The position numbers and the translations under genes are program-made. Under the pieces are notes generated by a model, which did not search any database, was not told the origin of the DNA, and saw only the letters and a list, made by a program, of their open reading frames with translations. This document shows, piece by piece, positions 7,503 through 14,799 of a DNA stretch of 27,838 nucleotides (positions are counted from its first letter, which is position 1; each line of letters begins with the position of its first letter). The DNA is taken from contig DHKB01000058.1 in the NCBI GenBank assembly GCA_002407045.1, positions 1 through 27,838 of the forward strand. Direction: 5' to 3'. The stretch comes from Candidatus Bruticola papionis (GTDB lineage Bacteria; Vulcanimicrobiota; Xenobia; Xenobiales; Xenobiaceae).

Positions 7503-8642
7503 CTATTTAGTTCTGTATAAGTCAAGTCCACGTTTACTGTAAACTACAAAGTAACTGCCATCCTCGGCAAGACGAGTAACGCCAAAACGAACTGTCTTGT
7601 TGCCAATATCAGCTGTCGGTCTCAATTTCCAACCCGTAGATTCATCGGCATAGTAGTAAGTCGCTCTACCTACACGATTTTTAGTATCGGTGCAAAGTAC
7701 GGTGCTGCCGTCCTCAGACAGGAAGACGTTCTTATAGGGATCTTCTGTGTCATCAGCAATGACAGTCTTTTTCTGAGTTTTAGCATCGTAAATAGCTAAT
7801 TGGTAAAGGTTGTTAGGCTTCTGGCTAGCGTAAGCCATGCGGTCAGCAGATCCCCAGAAGGAAATAAATTCTTTACACTCGTCAAATTGAGTGGGGGTCT
7901 TGAATGTCGGCGGATTCCAAATATAAAGCTTGTAATTACCGTAAGGTTTGTTGTTCTTACGATCCTGGGCAACATAAAAAGCGCAATTTGTATTATTAAA
8001 TACTATGTTTTGTGGCTTTAACTTAGCTTCTTGAAGCTCTACATCAAAAATGCGATCAAAAGCTAGAACACCTTTTTGGTTGGGATCCAGAGTTGCGGTG
8101 CAGTTTACGTCTGCAAAGTCCTCGCCATTGTAGAAATAGCCCTTGACAAACATTTTGCTGTCAACGTTACGTACGATCTCGGGATCTGCACGGAAACCAG
8201 GTTTGCCGCTTTCATGCTCCATAAGAGTTTCCAATTTGCCAGTTTCCATATTTAACTTGGCAAAAGTGGCTCCGGAACGAGTAACAATGATCATGTCCTT
8301 CTGATCAGGAGTGAGCATGGTATACTCTATATTGGTAATAGGCTTTCCTAACGGAATGTGTCTAATTCCATCTTCGTTGAATTTACCATTAGCAATAGGA
8401 ATTACGACTAATTCCATAACATAGCCCTTGCGGACTTGCTCTATGTTGTGGTTTCTTTGAGCAAAATAAACGAAATCACCTTCGTGGCTGAAACCGTCCA
8501 ATTTTGTGTAAAGTTCTCTGGCACCTATATCGTTGGCCCTAAGCTTCTGGTTATCTAAACGATCTTCGGCAAAAGCTTGACCGGCAGCTAAGGACAACAC
8601 GCAAGCACCGGTAATCAGACCGACGGCAAATTTGTTCATCAT
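7503..8642 (-). CDS. exported protein of unknown function, possible beta-propeller
   Basis: A 379-residue secreted or periplasmic protein. The N-terminus MMNKFAVGLITGACVLSLAA followed by GQAFA/ED is a clear signal peptide with an AxA cleavage site. The start is placed at the ATG pair 8637-8642 because GGAGG lies 12 bases upstream and the signal peptide begins there; the reading frame is open 19 codons further. The mature part has repeated beta-rich segments such as DKMIIVTRSG-like, MAYASQKPNNLYQLAIYD and VFLSEDGSTVLCTDTKNR, which look like TolB/WD40-type propeller blades, with few charged clusters and three cysteines. I recognise no named family and no catalytic motif. It is a single gene between two terminators. 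Confidence 0.85.
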   Translation of the reverse strand: MMNKFAVGLITGACVLSLAAGQAFAEDRLDNQKLRANDIGARELYTKLDGFSHEGDFVYFAQRNHNIEQVRKGYVMELVVIPIANGKFNEDGIRHIPLGKPITNIEYTMLTPDQKDMIIVTRSGATFAKLNMETGKLETLMEHESGKPGFRADPEIVRNVDSKMFVKGYFYNGEDFADVNCTATLDPNQKGVLAFDRIFDVELQEAKLKPQNIVFNNTNCAFYVAQDRKNNKPYGNYKLYIWNPPTFKTPTQFDECKEFISFWGSADRMAYASQKPNNLYQLAIYDAKTQKKTVIADDTEDPYKNVFLSEDGSTVLCTDTKNRVGRATYYYADESTGWKLRPTADIGNKTVRFGVTRLAEDGSYFVVYSKRGLDLYRTK

Positions 8643-8803
8643 GATCGATTGTATCCTCCATCTCAAGAAAAGAGTATGTTCAAAAAAACTTAAGTTCAAC
8701 TCTAATGAGAAAACATATCAGCGATTGTATTTTGTGATCCTAAAGAAATATCCTAGCAATTTTTAGGCATGTCATAATAAAATACTTAGGCTCAAAATAA
8801 ATA

Positions 8804-8838
8804 TAAGGGCACTGAGCCTTCTAAGCTCAGTGCCCTTA
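8804..8838 (-). terminator. terminator of pepA
   Basis: TAAGGGCACTGAGC (8804-8817) pairs perfectly with GCTCAGTGCCCTTA (8825-8838), a 14-bp stem with a 7-base loop. On the minus strand it is followed by an AT-rich ATATTTATTTT tail, and it lies 22 bases past the pepA stop. The tail is not a pure T-run but the stem is very strong. Confidence 0.75.
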
Positions 8839-8859
8839 CACTCTAGCAAAAGCTAGTAC

Positions 8860-10362
8860 TTACTTTTTGAAGTATTCATCCCAATGCCAAGCCAACTCGG
8901 TGAGTGTCCTGACGCCTACGCCAGTAGGGCCAGCGGGATAATATTTCCAAGCTTTGCTACGCCAAGCTGGGCCAGCGATATCCAAGTGGGCCCAAGAGGC
9001 TGTTTCTGGTACAAATTCTTTTAAGAAGAGACCAGCCGTAATCGCTCCAGCAGTGGGACCGCCTACGTTGTTCAAATCGGCAAAAGGCGTATCGAGCATT
9101 TCTTTATATTCCAAAGGAAGAGGCAACTTCCAATAAGATTCGCCCTGAACTCCGCCGGCAAAGGTAATAGCGTTAACCAAAGAGCGATTATTGCCCATAA
9201 TACCGGTGAAAGACTCACCTAAAGCGCGAACGCAAGCTCCGGTAAGAGTACAAATGTCGATAACATGGGTGGCACCCAGTTCTCCCGCTAAAATCAGACC
9301 ATCGGCCAGAACTAAGCGTCCTTCAGCATCGGTATTTTCCACATGGACGGATTTTCCGTTTTTGTACACCACAATGTCGCCAGGACGCTGAGCTTTAGCG
9401 TCGGGCATATTTTCGGCACTGCAAATAATGGCTGTAACTTTAATATTGGGACGAAGGGTGCCCAAAGCTCGCATAGTAGCCAAAACGGCAGCGGCGCCGG
9501 CCATGTCGCCTTTCATTTCGTGCATTCTGGAAGCAGGCTTGATACTAATACCACCGGAGTCGAAAGTAAGCCCTTTGCCAACCATGGCGAAGTGGGGAAT
9601 AGGCTCGTCGCTTTCTTCTTTTTTGCCCTTTTGAGGATCATAGGTGATAGCGAACATGCAAGGAGGATACTGAGAACCGCTACCCACCTTAAGATGGCCG
9701 TTGAAACCTTCTTCTTTTAAACGCGGCTCATCGTACTCTATAAAATCGTAATCGAACTCTTCAGCTAACTCTTTGCCCATAGCGCAGAGAGTTTGAGGGT
9801 TGATCACGTCACCGGGCTCGCAGCAAAGGTTTCTGGCCATATTGACGCAATTGGCTAAGACTAAGCCTTCAGCTAAGGCACGTTCGGCTGGCTGATATTC
9901 ACTGACGGCAAAAGAGATAGTCATCTTTTCAGAGACATCTTGTTTGTCTTTTTTATATCTGTCGAAAGACCATAAAGCCATACCGGCAGCTTCGGTAGCT
10001 TTGCCCACATATTGGAGGCCCATAGGACTATTTAAAGCAAAAAGTACGTTATAACGCTTTGTTTTGGAGGCGTATTTGATAGCGTCAGCTACGCAAATCT
10101 TAACAACTTCCGCAGTACTAAAGCCTTTATAGTCTCCGGTATAATAAGCGAGAATGGCGCCGATATTTTCACTCTGGCTAGGCTCGAAGAATAAGTAAGA
10201 ACCGCTGCGATTGTTGCTGTCGTATTCAGCTTGTAAAGCTTCCGCTTTGGCTTTTATTTTCTCATCTTCAATATCAAAAAACTTCTCGTTTTTATCTAAA
10301 ATGAGTACCAGCAAATCTGCTTTCCACTCGTTAAAAGGAGTGGCTATCGGTTTTATAAACAT
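8860..10362 (-). CDS. pepA: leucyl aminopeptidase, M17 family
   Basis: A cytosolic two-metal exopeptidase that removes N-terminal residues, often leucine, from peptides and so completes peptide degradation. The M17 signature NTDAEGRL lies at about residue 341, after the metal and catalytic block GKGLTFDSGGISIKP, and is followed by DICTLTGACVRALG. The ATG at 10362 gives 500 residues, the usual family length, and has GGAGG four bases upstream. A GTG 24 codons further upstream also opens the frame but lacks such a site. The last part contains GPTAGAITAGLFLKEFV and WAHLDIAGPAW, both conserved. It is a single gene with its own terminator, beside an unknown exported protein. Confidence 0.97.
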   Translation of the reverse strand: MFIKPIATPFNEWKADLLVLILDKNEKFFDIEDEKIKAKAEALQAEYDSNNRSGSYLFFEPSQSENIGAILAYYTGDYKGFSTAEVVKICVADAIKYASKTKRYNVLFALNSPMGLQYVGKATEAAGMALWSFDRYKKDKQDVSEKMTISFAVSEYQPAERALAEGLVLANCVNMARNLCCEPGDVINPQTLCAMGKELAEEFDYDFIEYDEPRLKEEGFNGHLKVGSGSQYPPCMFAITYDPQKGKKEESDEPIPHFAMVGKGLTFDSGGISIKPASRMHEMKGDMAGAAAVLATMRALGTLRPNIKVTAIICSAENMPDAKAQRPGDIVVYKNGKSVHVENTDAEGRLVLADGLILAGELGATHVIDICTLTGACVRALGESFTGIMGNNRSLVNAITFAGGVQGESYWKLPLPLEYKEMLDTPFADLNNVGGPTAGAITAGLFLKEFVPETASWAHLDIAGPAWRSKAWKYYPAGPTGVGVRTLTELAWHWDEYFKK

Positions 10363-10589
10363 GGTGCCTCCGACTAGGTTAAGTTTGTGGCACGATTTGA
10401 AAGGGCCAACATAATTTAGAAGGCGCGTTGACACCTAAACAGCGACCGCGCTCCGCAGTTTTTGGGAAATCAACCAATGATTCCTGCCGTAACTTTTAGC
10501 AGGTTTCACTTTAATAAACTGTTAGGAACAGTAAACGACTCGGCAAAGGGAAGAAACTGCCAATGCGGAAATAACTTTCCGGCAAGTTT

Positions 10590-10618
10590 TTCGGTTAAGG
10601 GTCGAAGGAAAATGTAAT
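10590..10618 (+). promoter_or_regulatory. candidate promoter of the basic exported protein
   Basis: TGTAAT (10613-10618) matches five of six -10 bases. TTCGGT lies 17 bases before it as a poor -35. The position, 64 bases before the chosen start codon, is reasonable. Support is weak. Confidence 0.3.
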
Positions 10619-10681
10619 TAGCCGATAAGAGAGCTGCTCCGTATTTTAGGCTGCTTTGTGAAGGAGAATATAAACAACGTT

Positions 10682-11209
10682 ATGCTAAAGCAAAAGTTAT
10701 TTGTCTGGGGAGTCGTATTCGCTGCAACAGGAACTTTGTGGAGCGCTGTCAGTTACAGCGAAGCTAAGGCTTATTCTCCTTCTTCCGAGGTACAGTATGC
10801 TTATGCTATTAGTCTTAACGATGGAGCTAAATTATTGGCTCAAAGTGGCGAAAATACTTCAAAATCAAGTAAAGATTCCGGAAAAGAACGCAAAGAGCGC
10901 AAGAACTTTACATCTAAGCGGCAGCGTAATAAAATGGCTCAGGAACGTAAGGATCGAGAGACTCAGGTCGACTTTATCGATTCTGAAGATGGCTATTGGA
11001 ATGCCAGGGGAGGAAATGCTCCTCAATTCGGTGACGGAGGCTCAATCAATTCTGTTATGTTTGAGAATCGTCCTGGACGCAGAGTTAAAGAACTTCCGGC
11101 CGGGCCAGTGCGCAGCAGCAATGTGGAGGTTACAGGGGGAAAATCCACAGAAATTACTGTAAACGGACGCCCAGTTCACCTAGATAAGGTTAAAGATAAG
11201 CAAAGGTAA
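10682..11209 (+). CDS. basic exported protein of unknown function
   Basis: A 175-residue protein from the ATG at 10682. Residues 1 to about 30 form a signal peptide (MLKQKLFVWGVVFAATGTLW, then a short c-region ending AKA). The mature part starts with a short region rich in Ser and Ala, then a very basic stretch of Lys, Arg and Glu (KERKERKNFTSKRQRNK), and ends in a Gly-rich segment with no motif that I recognise. AAGGAG is present but 15 bases before the ATG; an alternative GTG start at 10658 places AGG 7 bases upstream and adds eight residues. A terminator follows at 11309-11334. It could bind wall polymers or nucleic acid through charge, but nothing in the sequence decides this. Confidence 0.75.
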   Translation: MLKQKLFVWGVVFAATGTLWSAVSYSEAKAYSPSSEVQYAYAISLNDGAKLLAQSGENTSKSSKDSGKERKERKNFTSKRQRNKMAQERKDRETQVDFIDSEDGYWNARGGNAPQFGDGGSINSVMFENRPGRRVKELPAGPVRSSNVEVTGGKSTEITVNGRPVHLDKVKDKQR

Positions 11210-11308
11210 AGATAGTAAAGCAACTCAAAAGTGATAATCTCAAGTGGCGAGCGGCAATGAAGAAAGTTGCTCGTTACTCGTTAAGTTATATTTTTAAAGT
11301 TTTTAGGG

Positions 11309-11334
11309 GCAGGTTCTATGGAGCCTGCTTTTTT
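11309..11334 (+). terminator. intrinsic terminator before the FUN14-family gene
   Basis: GCAGG (11309-11313) pairs with CCTGC (11324-11328), extended by TTC/GGA inside, and is followed by six T. It lies 100 bases after the basic exported protein and ends two bases before the AGGTGG ribosome binding site of the FUN14 gene. It may therefore end the first transcript, attenuate the second, or both. Confidence 0.6.
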
Positions 11335-11348
11335 AGGTGGTGGTAATT

Positions 11349-11696
11349 ATGGATGAAACTACTATGGCTGCTGGAGCGGGTACTGCTGCGGCGGCTTTTC
11401 CTTGGCAAGCTTGTTTATTGCAATTAAGTGGAGGCACTGTGGCCGGTTTGGCCGTGGGATATTCGCTTAAAGCTGCTCTCAGAGCCGCTCTTTTGGTTTT
11501 GGGATCTATTATTCTTCTTATGGCCCTTTTAGCTCATGCTGGTTTTATAACTGTCAATTGGGGAGCTGTTTGCGGCTCGATAGAAAGTGGCACCAAAGCG
11601 GCCGGAGAGTTGGTCAATAATTTAGCTTCTCAGCTTTCCTCCTCGATGGCTGGCTTTACTGCTGGAGCTATCGGTGGCTGGAAAATGCACCGTTAA
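11349..11696 (+). CDS. FUN14 family membrane protein
   Basis: A 115-residue membrane protein. The central part, VAGLAVGYSLKAALRAALLV followed by a long hydrophobic run and GFITVNWGAV, matches the FUN14 family (also known from the eukaryotic mitophagy receptor FUNDC1), with glycine-rich first span, basic turn, second span and the conserved FITVNW segment. A last glycine-rich stretch (FTAGAIGGW) makes a third span. Function of bacterial members is not established. The start at 11349 has AGGTGG eight bases upstream; a GTG four codons earlier would overlap that site. It may be transcribed with, or attenuated after, the gene before it because a terminator abuts its ribosome binding site. Confidence 0.85.
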   Translation: MDETTMAAGAGTAAAAFPWQACLLQLSGGTVAGLAVGYSLKAALRAALLVLGSIILLMALLAHAGFITVNWGAVCGSIESGTKAAGELVNNLASQLSSSMAGFTAGAIGGWKMHR

Positions 11697-11872
11697 TTGG
11701 TATTATCTGAAGATGGCTATAGAGTGGGCTGCTCTTTGAGCTAAAGTTTTTTGTAACTTTTTGGCTTTTTTGGAAATATTTAGTGGCTCTTTCTATAGCT
11801 TCTTTCTTTATAAGGGCTTAAGATTATCATGCTCGGCGTAGAGTACGTCGGCTTGCAATTATATTGTTGGAT

Positions 11873-11899
11873 TACTCGAATAATATTTCTTTTCGAGTA
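11873..11899 (+). promoter_or_regulatory. inverted repeat before the DUF4013-like gene
   Basis: TACTCGAA (11873-11880) pairs perfectly with TTCGAGTA (11892-11899), with an 11-base AT-rich loop. It ends four bases before the GGGAGG ribosome binding site. It may be an operator or an mRNA hairpin; no matching copy elsewhere in the window was found. Confidence 0.4.
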
Positions 11900-11914
11900 C
11901 ATGGGAGGACTGTT

Positions 11915-12763
11915 TTGGATCCTGAGCTGATTAGAGCTTTCGTCTTTATGCGTAAAGACCCCAAGTTTACTGTCAAATTGGCCATCTTGAGCGCAGCCAT
12001 GTTTGTGCCTATTTTTGGCTGGATCTTGGCTTTGGGCTATTGCGTAATGCTATACCGCAACTATATAGACGGTAAAGACGACGAACTGATCTTACCTGAA
12101 TGGGAAGATTTCGGCAATTACGTCTTTAAGGGCGTTTCTTTAGCGGCAGCTTTAGCTTGTTATGCCGCATTCTTTCTCGGTTTGGGATTGGCTTTGGCTT
12201 TCGCTTGCGGAGCTCCTTTGTTGGTTGTAAATGCTGTCGGAGGAGAGGGCGTCAGCATTTTCACTTCCTTATTACTATTTGTCGTCTCTTTTGCAGTTGT
12301 TTTTGTGGGTTTCCTTATTTCTGGAATGGCCTTCAGTTTCTTTAGCGAGAGTCTAACCGTTTCTGATTGCTTTAAAGTTCTGGATGTTATCCAGCGCGCT
12401 ATGGGCTTAGGAACTAGTTATTACTTATTTTGCGCTATATTGGCTTTTATTTTTACTTTATCTATAAAGTTCTTATGGTTTAACGGTTTCTTCTTATGGA
12501 TTTTAGCTTCAGCACTTCAGGCTTACCTGGCTGTTACTTTTGTCTATGGTTTAGCCAATTTGGTCCAAGACACATACCATCCGTCGCTTTATGATCCTAC
12601 TGATATTCATATTGAGCGCTCTGCCAATATGGAATTGGATCCCACAGAAGATGAAGACGAATATGGCCATTCTAAACCTGGTAAACATGGTGCTTCCTAC
12701 TGGGCTAGTCACCGTCCCGATACTTCTATTACTTGGTCAACAGATTCCGACAAAGCTGAATAA
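11915..12763 (+). CDS. DUF4013-like membrane protein
   Basis: A 282-residue protein with about six hydrophobic segments in its first 230 residues and an acidic then polar cytosolic tail. The start region FVFMRKDPKFTVK, the glycine/proline span MFVPIFGWILALGY and the following LYRNYIDGKDDE...LPEWEDFGNY fit the DUF4013 pattern, in which a short LPEW-type motif follows the first loop. No enzyme motif is visible and no function is known to me. The start is a TTG at 11915 because GGGAGG lies six bases before it; the frame is open 17 codons further upstream, but those codons would encode the inverted repeat and the ribosome binding site. Its 3' end is followed by the long inverted repeat at 12794-12856. 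Confidence 0.78.
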   Translation: MDPELIRAFVFMRKDPKFTVKLAILSAAMFVPIFGWILALGYCVMLYRNYIDGKDDELILPEWEDFGNYVFKGVSLAAALACYAAFFLGLGLALAFACGAPLLVVNAVGGEGVSIFTSLLLFVVSFAVVFVGFLISGMAFSFFSESLTVSDCFKVLDVIQRAMGLGTSYYLFCAILAFIFTLSIKFLWFNGFFLWILASALQAYLAVTFVYGLANLVQDTYHPSLYDPTDIHIERSANMELDPTEDEDEYGHSKPGKHGASYWASHRPDTSITWSTDSDKAE

Positions 12764-12793
12764 AATACGCCGAAAAAAGCTCCAGTGTATCAT

Positions 12794-12856
12794 AAGCGGT
12801 TGCTTTCTATCTAGATTCCAAACTTCAAAGTTTGTCTAGGTTGAGAGCAGCCGCTT
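12794..12856. repeat. 63-nt imperfect inverted repeat
   Basis: The left arm starts AAGCGGTTGCT and the right arm ends AGCAGCCGCTT. The arms continue to pair through CTAGA/TCTAG and AAACTT/AAAGTTT with a few mismatches and small bulges, down to a tiny loop. It lies 31 bases after the DUF4013-like gene. Only a loose T-rich tail follows, so it is either an unusual terminator, an mRNA 3' stabiliser, or a small structured RNA. Confidence 0.7.
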
Positions 12857-12938
12857 TGTACATTTTAAGTTTTTGCTGCAAGGCTAATGACGAAATTGGC
12901 GACAACTTGTCCCTAGATCTTATGATTTTATGTCGGTT

Positions 12939-12968
12939 TTTCGTTATATTTTGAAGGATATAACGAAA
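12939..12968. promoter_or_regulatory. 11-bp perfect inverted repeat before the NCS2 permease
   Basis: TTTCGTTATAT (12939-12949) pairs with ATATAACGAAA (12958-12968) around an 8-base loop. Together with the palindrome at 12990-13001 it lies 60-90 bases before the likely start codon, where a repressor or activator site would be expected. Confidence 0.45.
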
Positions 12969-12989
12969 GTAGATAGAACAGGGGCGGCC

Positions 12990-13001
12990 GTATACGTATA
13001 C
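12990..13001. promoter_or_regulatory. 12-bp palindrome GTATACGTATAC
   Basis: A perfect 12-bp palindrome 30 bases before the likely NCS2 start codon. It overlaps a possible -10 (TATACA, 12997-13002) that has TAGAAC 17 bases upstream. A regulator bound here would block that promoter. No second copy was seen in the window. Confidence 0.4.
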
Positions 13002-13031
13002 AGTATCTTTTTTCTGGAGATTGGGCTCGCT

Positions 13032-14711
13032 ATGCAAAGCGCTCATAGGAACTCCACCACTCGTCCTTTAACTTATAAGTGGTTCGTTTTAAACGATTTA
13101 AATGGTTTTTTTAGTGTCATGTTTGACAACTTGACCGTTTTGGCATTTTTAGCTTTTATTCTGACGCAAATTTTTGCTATGCCGACCGAGTTTGTCTATG
13201 GAAAAATTTTCCCTGGTACGGCTTTAGGTGTTCTTTGTGGAGACTTAGCCTTTGTATGGTTGGCTTTTGTGCAAGCTAAGAGGCAAGGGCAAGATTCGAC
13301 TGCCATTCCTGTAGCCATAGACACTCCTTCCACTGTAGGCTTGGCTTTTGCTGTTTTTGGCCCTGCTTTTATTACTTATAAAGCTGCTGGCTTATCACCT
13401 CAGGAAGCAGCTATACAGACTTGGTATTTAGGTATGGCTACAGTTATGGGCTGTGGCTTGGGAAAATTTTTGGGTTCCTTTATCGGCGAATGGATAGGTA
13501 AGATTGTTCCTAAAGCTGGTTTAGTAGGAGCTTTAGCTGGAGTTGGTATTGCCTTATTGGGGGTAGTGCCTTTTATTGAAGTTATGGGAGCTCCAGCCGT
13601 AGGTTTATTGTCTTTCGGCATTATATTCTATTCTTTAATTGCTAAAATAGAGCTGCCTGGCAAAGTTCCTGGAGTATTAGCAGCTGTAGTATTGTCTACC
13701 GGTTTATACTATATTTTAGGCCCCTTGGGCTTAGCTGGTCAGCAATTTATCGTTCCTCAATTTTCAGCCGCTTTCAATTTCCCCTTGCCTAATTATTATT
13801 TTATTTACGGATTAAAAGATTCTCTACAGTATTTGCCTGTTGTGCTTCCTTTTACGGTTTTAACTATTGTCGGTGGTGTTAATGTGGCCAAAGGAGCAAT
13901 TTTAGCTGGTGATAGTTACAATATGCGTGAAGTCTTACAAATAGACGCCGCTGTAACCTTAATTTCCGGCTTATGTGGTGGTATTGCTCCTACTACTTTA
14001 TATATTGGCCATGCTGCATTTAAGGGTATGAATTGTCGTGCCGGTCACGTTTTATTGACTGGAATTTTTGTCGGCGTGTTTGGTATTTGCGGTTTAATTA
14101 AAGTTATTGTCGATTTCGTGCCAACGGCCGCTTTAGCGCCCATTTTGGTATTTGTTGCCTTGGAACTGACTTCACAAGCTTTTCGAGATAGCGATAATAA
14201 TTTTCGCACTGCTTTAACCTTCGCTCTATTTCCTTGTATCATGAGAGCTTTAGCCTTAAAGGGCAATTACAGTGATAATTTTGAATCATTGGTCAGTCGC
14301 TTAATGGCTGAAGCCAATGGCCATCGCTTTTTGAGTGAAAATTTGATTATTCCAGCTTTGGGTAACGGTTTTGTTTTAACGTCTATGCTATGGGGCGCCT
14401 TTTTAGCCTTCTTCATTGAACGTCGCTTACGCCGGGCTTCTGTTGTGCTATTTATTTTAGCAGCATGTTCATTTGTGGGCTTAATACATTCTGTTTCGCC
14501 AGCTGGATTTATGTATTGGCCTTTTAATTTACCTAACGATATAGAAAAAGCTATACCTTTTCAGTTTGCTGCTGGGTATCTTTTAGCTGGTTTACTTATT
14601 TTTGGATTATCTTTTAGCAAGTCTTCTATTTGGTCTATTTATGAAGATGAAAATCGTGAAATACGTGCTAAATTAGCCCAAAAAGCAGCAGCGCCGGAGT
14701 CAGTTTCCTAG
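13032..14711 (+). CDS. NCS2-type permease (xanthine/uracil/vitamin C family)
   Basis: A 559-residue membrane protein with about 12-14 hydrophobic spans. The first span region (FFSVMFDNLTVLAFLAFI), the AIPVAIDTPSTVGLAFAVFG stretch and the later GGVNVAKGAILAGDSYNMRE followed by LISGLCGGIAPTTLYIGHAA fit the NCS2/AzgA fold, whose substrate site lies between two re-entrant strands. Members import nucleobases or related compounds by proton or sodium symport; the substrate here is not decided by the sequence. The frame is open from an ATG at 12930, but that extension would be translated from the inverted repeat and palindrome; the ATG at 13032 has GGAG 12 bases upstream and a family-like N-terminus. 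A purine substrate would fit the adenine deaminase at 444, but the two are far apart. Confidence 0.82.
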   Translation: MQSAHRNSTTRPLTYKWFVLNDLNGFFSVMFDNLTVLAFLAFILTQIFAMPTEFVYGKIFPGTALGVLCGDLAFVWLAFVQAKRQGQDSTAIPVAIDTPSTVGLAFAVFGPAFITYKAAGLSPQEAAIQTWYLGMATVMGCGLGKFLGSFIGEWIGKIVPKAGLVGALAGVGIALLGVVPFIEVMGAPAVGLLSFGIIFYSLIAKIELPGKVPGVLAAVVLSTGLYYILGPLGLAGQQFIVPQFSAAFNFPLPNYYFIYGLKDSLQYLPVVLPFTVLTIVGGVNVAKGAILAGDSYNMREVLQIDAAVTLISGLCGGIAPTTLYIGHAAFKGMNCRAGHVLLTGIFVGVFGICGLIKVIVDFVPTAALAPILVFVALELTSQAFRDSDNNFRTALTFALFPCIMRALALKGNYSDNFESLVSRLMAEANGHRFLSENLIIPALGNGFVLTSMLWGAFLAFFIERRLRRASVVLFILAACSFVGLIHSVSPAGFMYWPFNLPNDIEKAIPFQFAAGYLLAGLLIFGLSFSKSSIWSIYEDENREIRAKLAQKAAAPESVS

Positions 14712-14750
14712 TTATAAACCGGGAAGAGGCTGTTTTTGCAGGAATGGAGA

Positions 14751-14790
14751 CTAAATAGCCAAAAGATCGCCCCGATTTTTTGCTATTTAG
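14751..14790 (+). promoter_or_regulatory. long hairpin directly before the subtilase
   Basis: CTAAATAGC (14751-14759) and the following AAAAGATCG pair with CGATTTTTTGCTATTTAG (14773-14790), giving 18 bp with one bulged C and a three-base loop. It ends nine bases before the subtilase ATG. It has no T-run after it on the plus strand, so it is unlikely to be a plain terminator for the permease. It would cover or crowd the subtilase ribosome binding region. Confidence 0.65.
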
Positions 14791-14799
14791 AGAAAAAAG

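Noticed and set aside
9343..9720. 125-codon plus-strand frame inside pepA
   Set aside because: It is antisense to well-conserved pepA codons and shows no independent protein features.
10701..11162. 153-codon frame overlapping the basic exported protein in another phase
   Set aside because: The chosen frame has a good signal peptide; this one has none and starts inside it.
12825..13046. 73-codon minus-strand frame
   Set aside because: It crosses the palindromes and the NCS2 start and has no ribosome binding site; it is a by-product of the inverted repeats.
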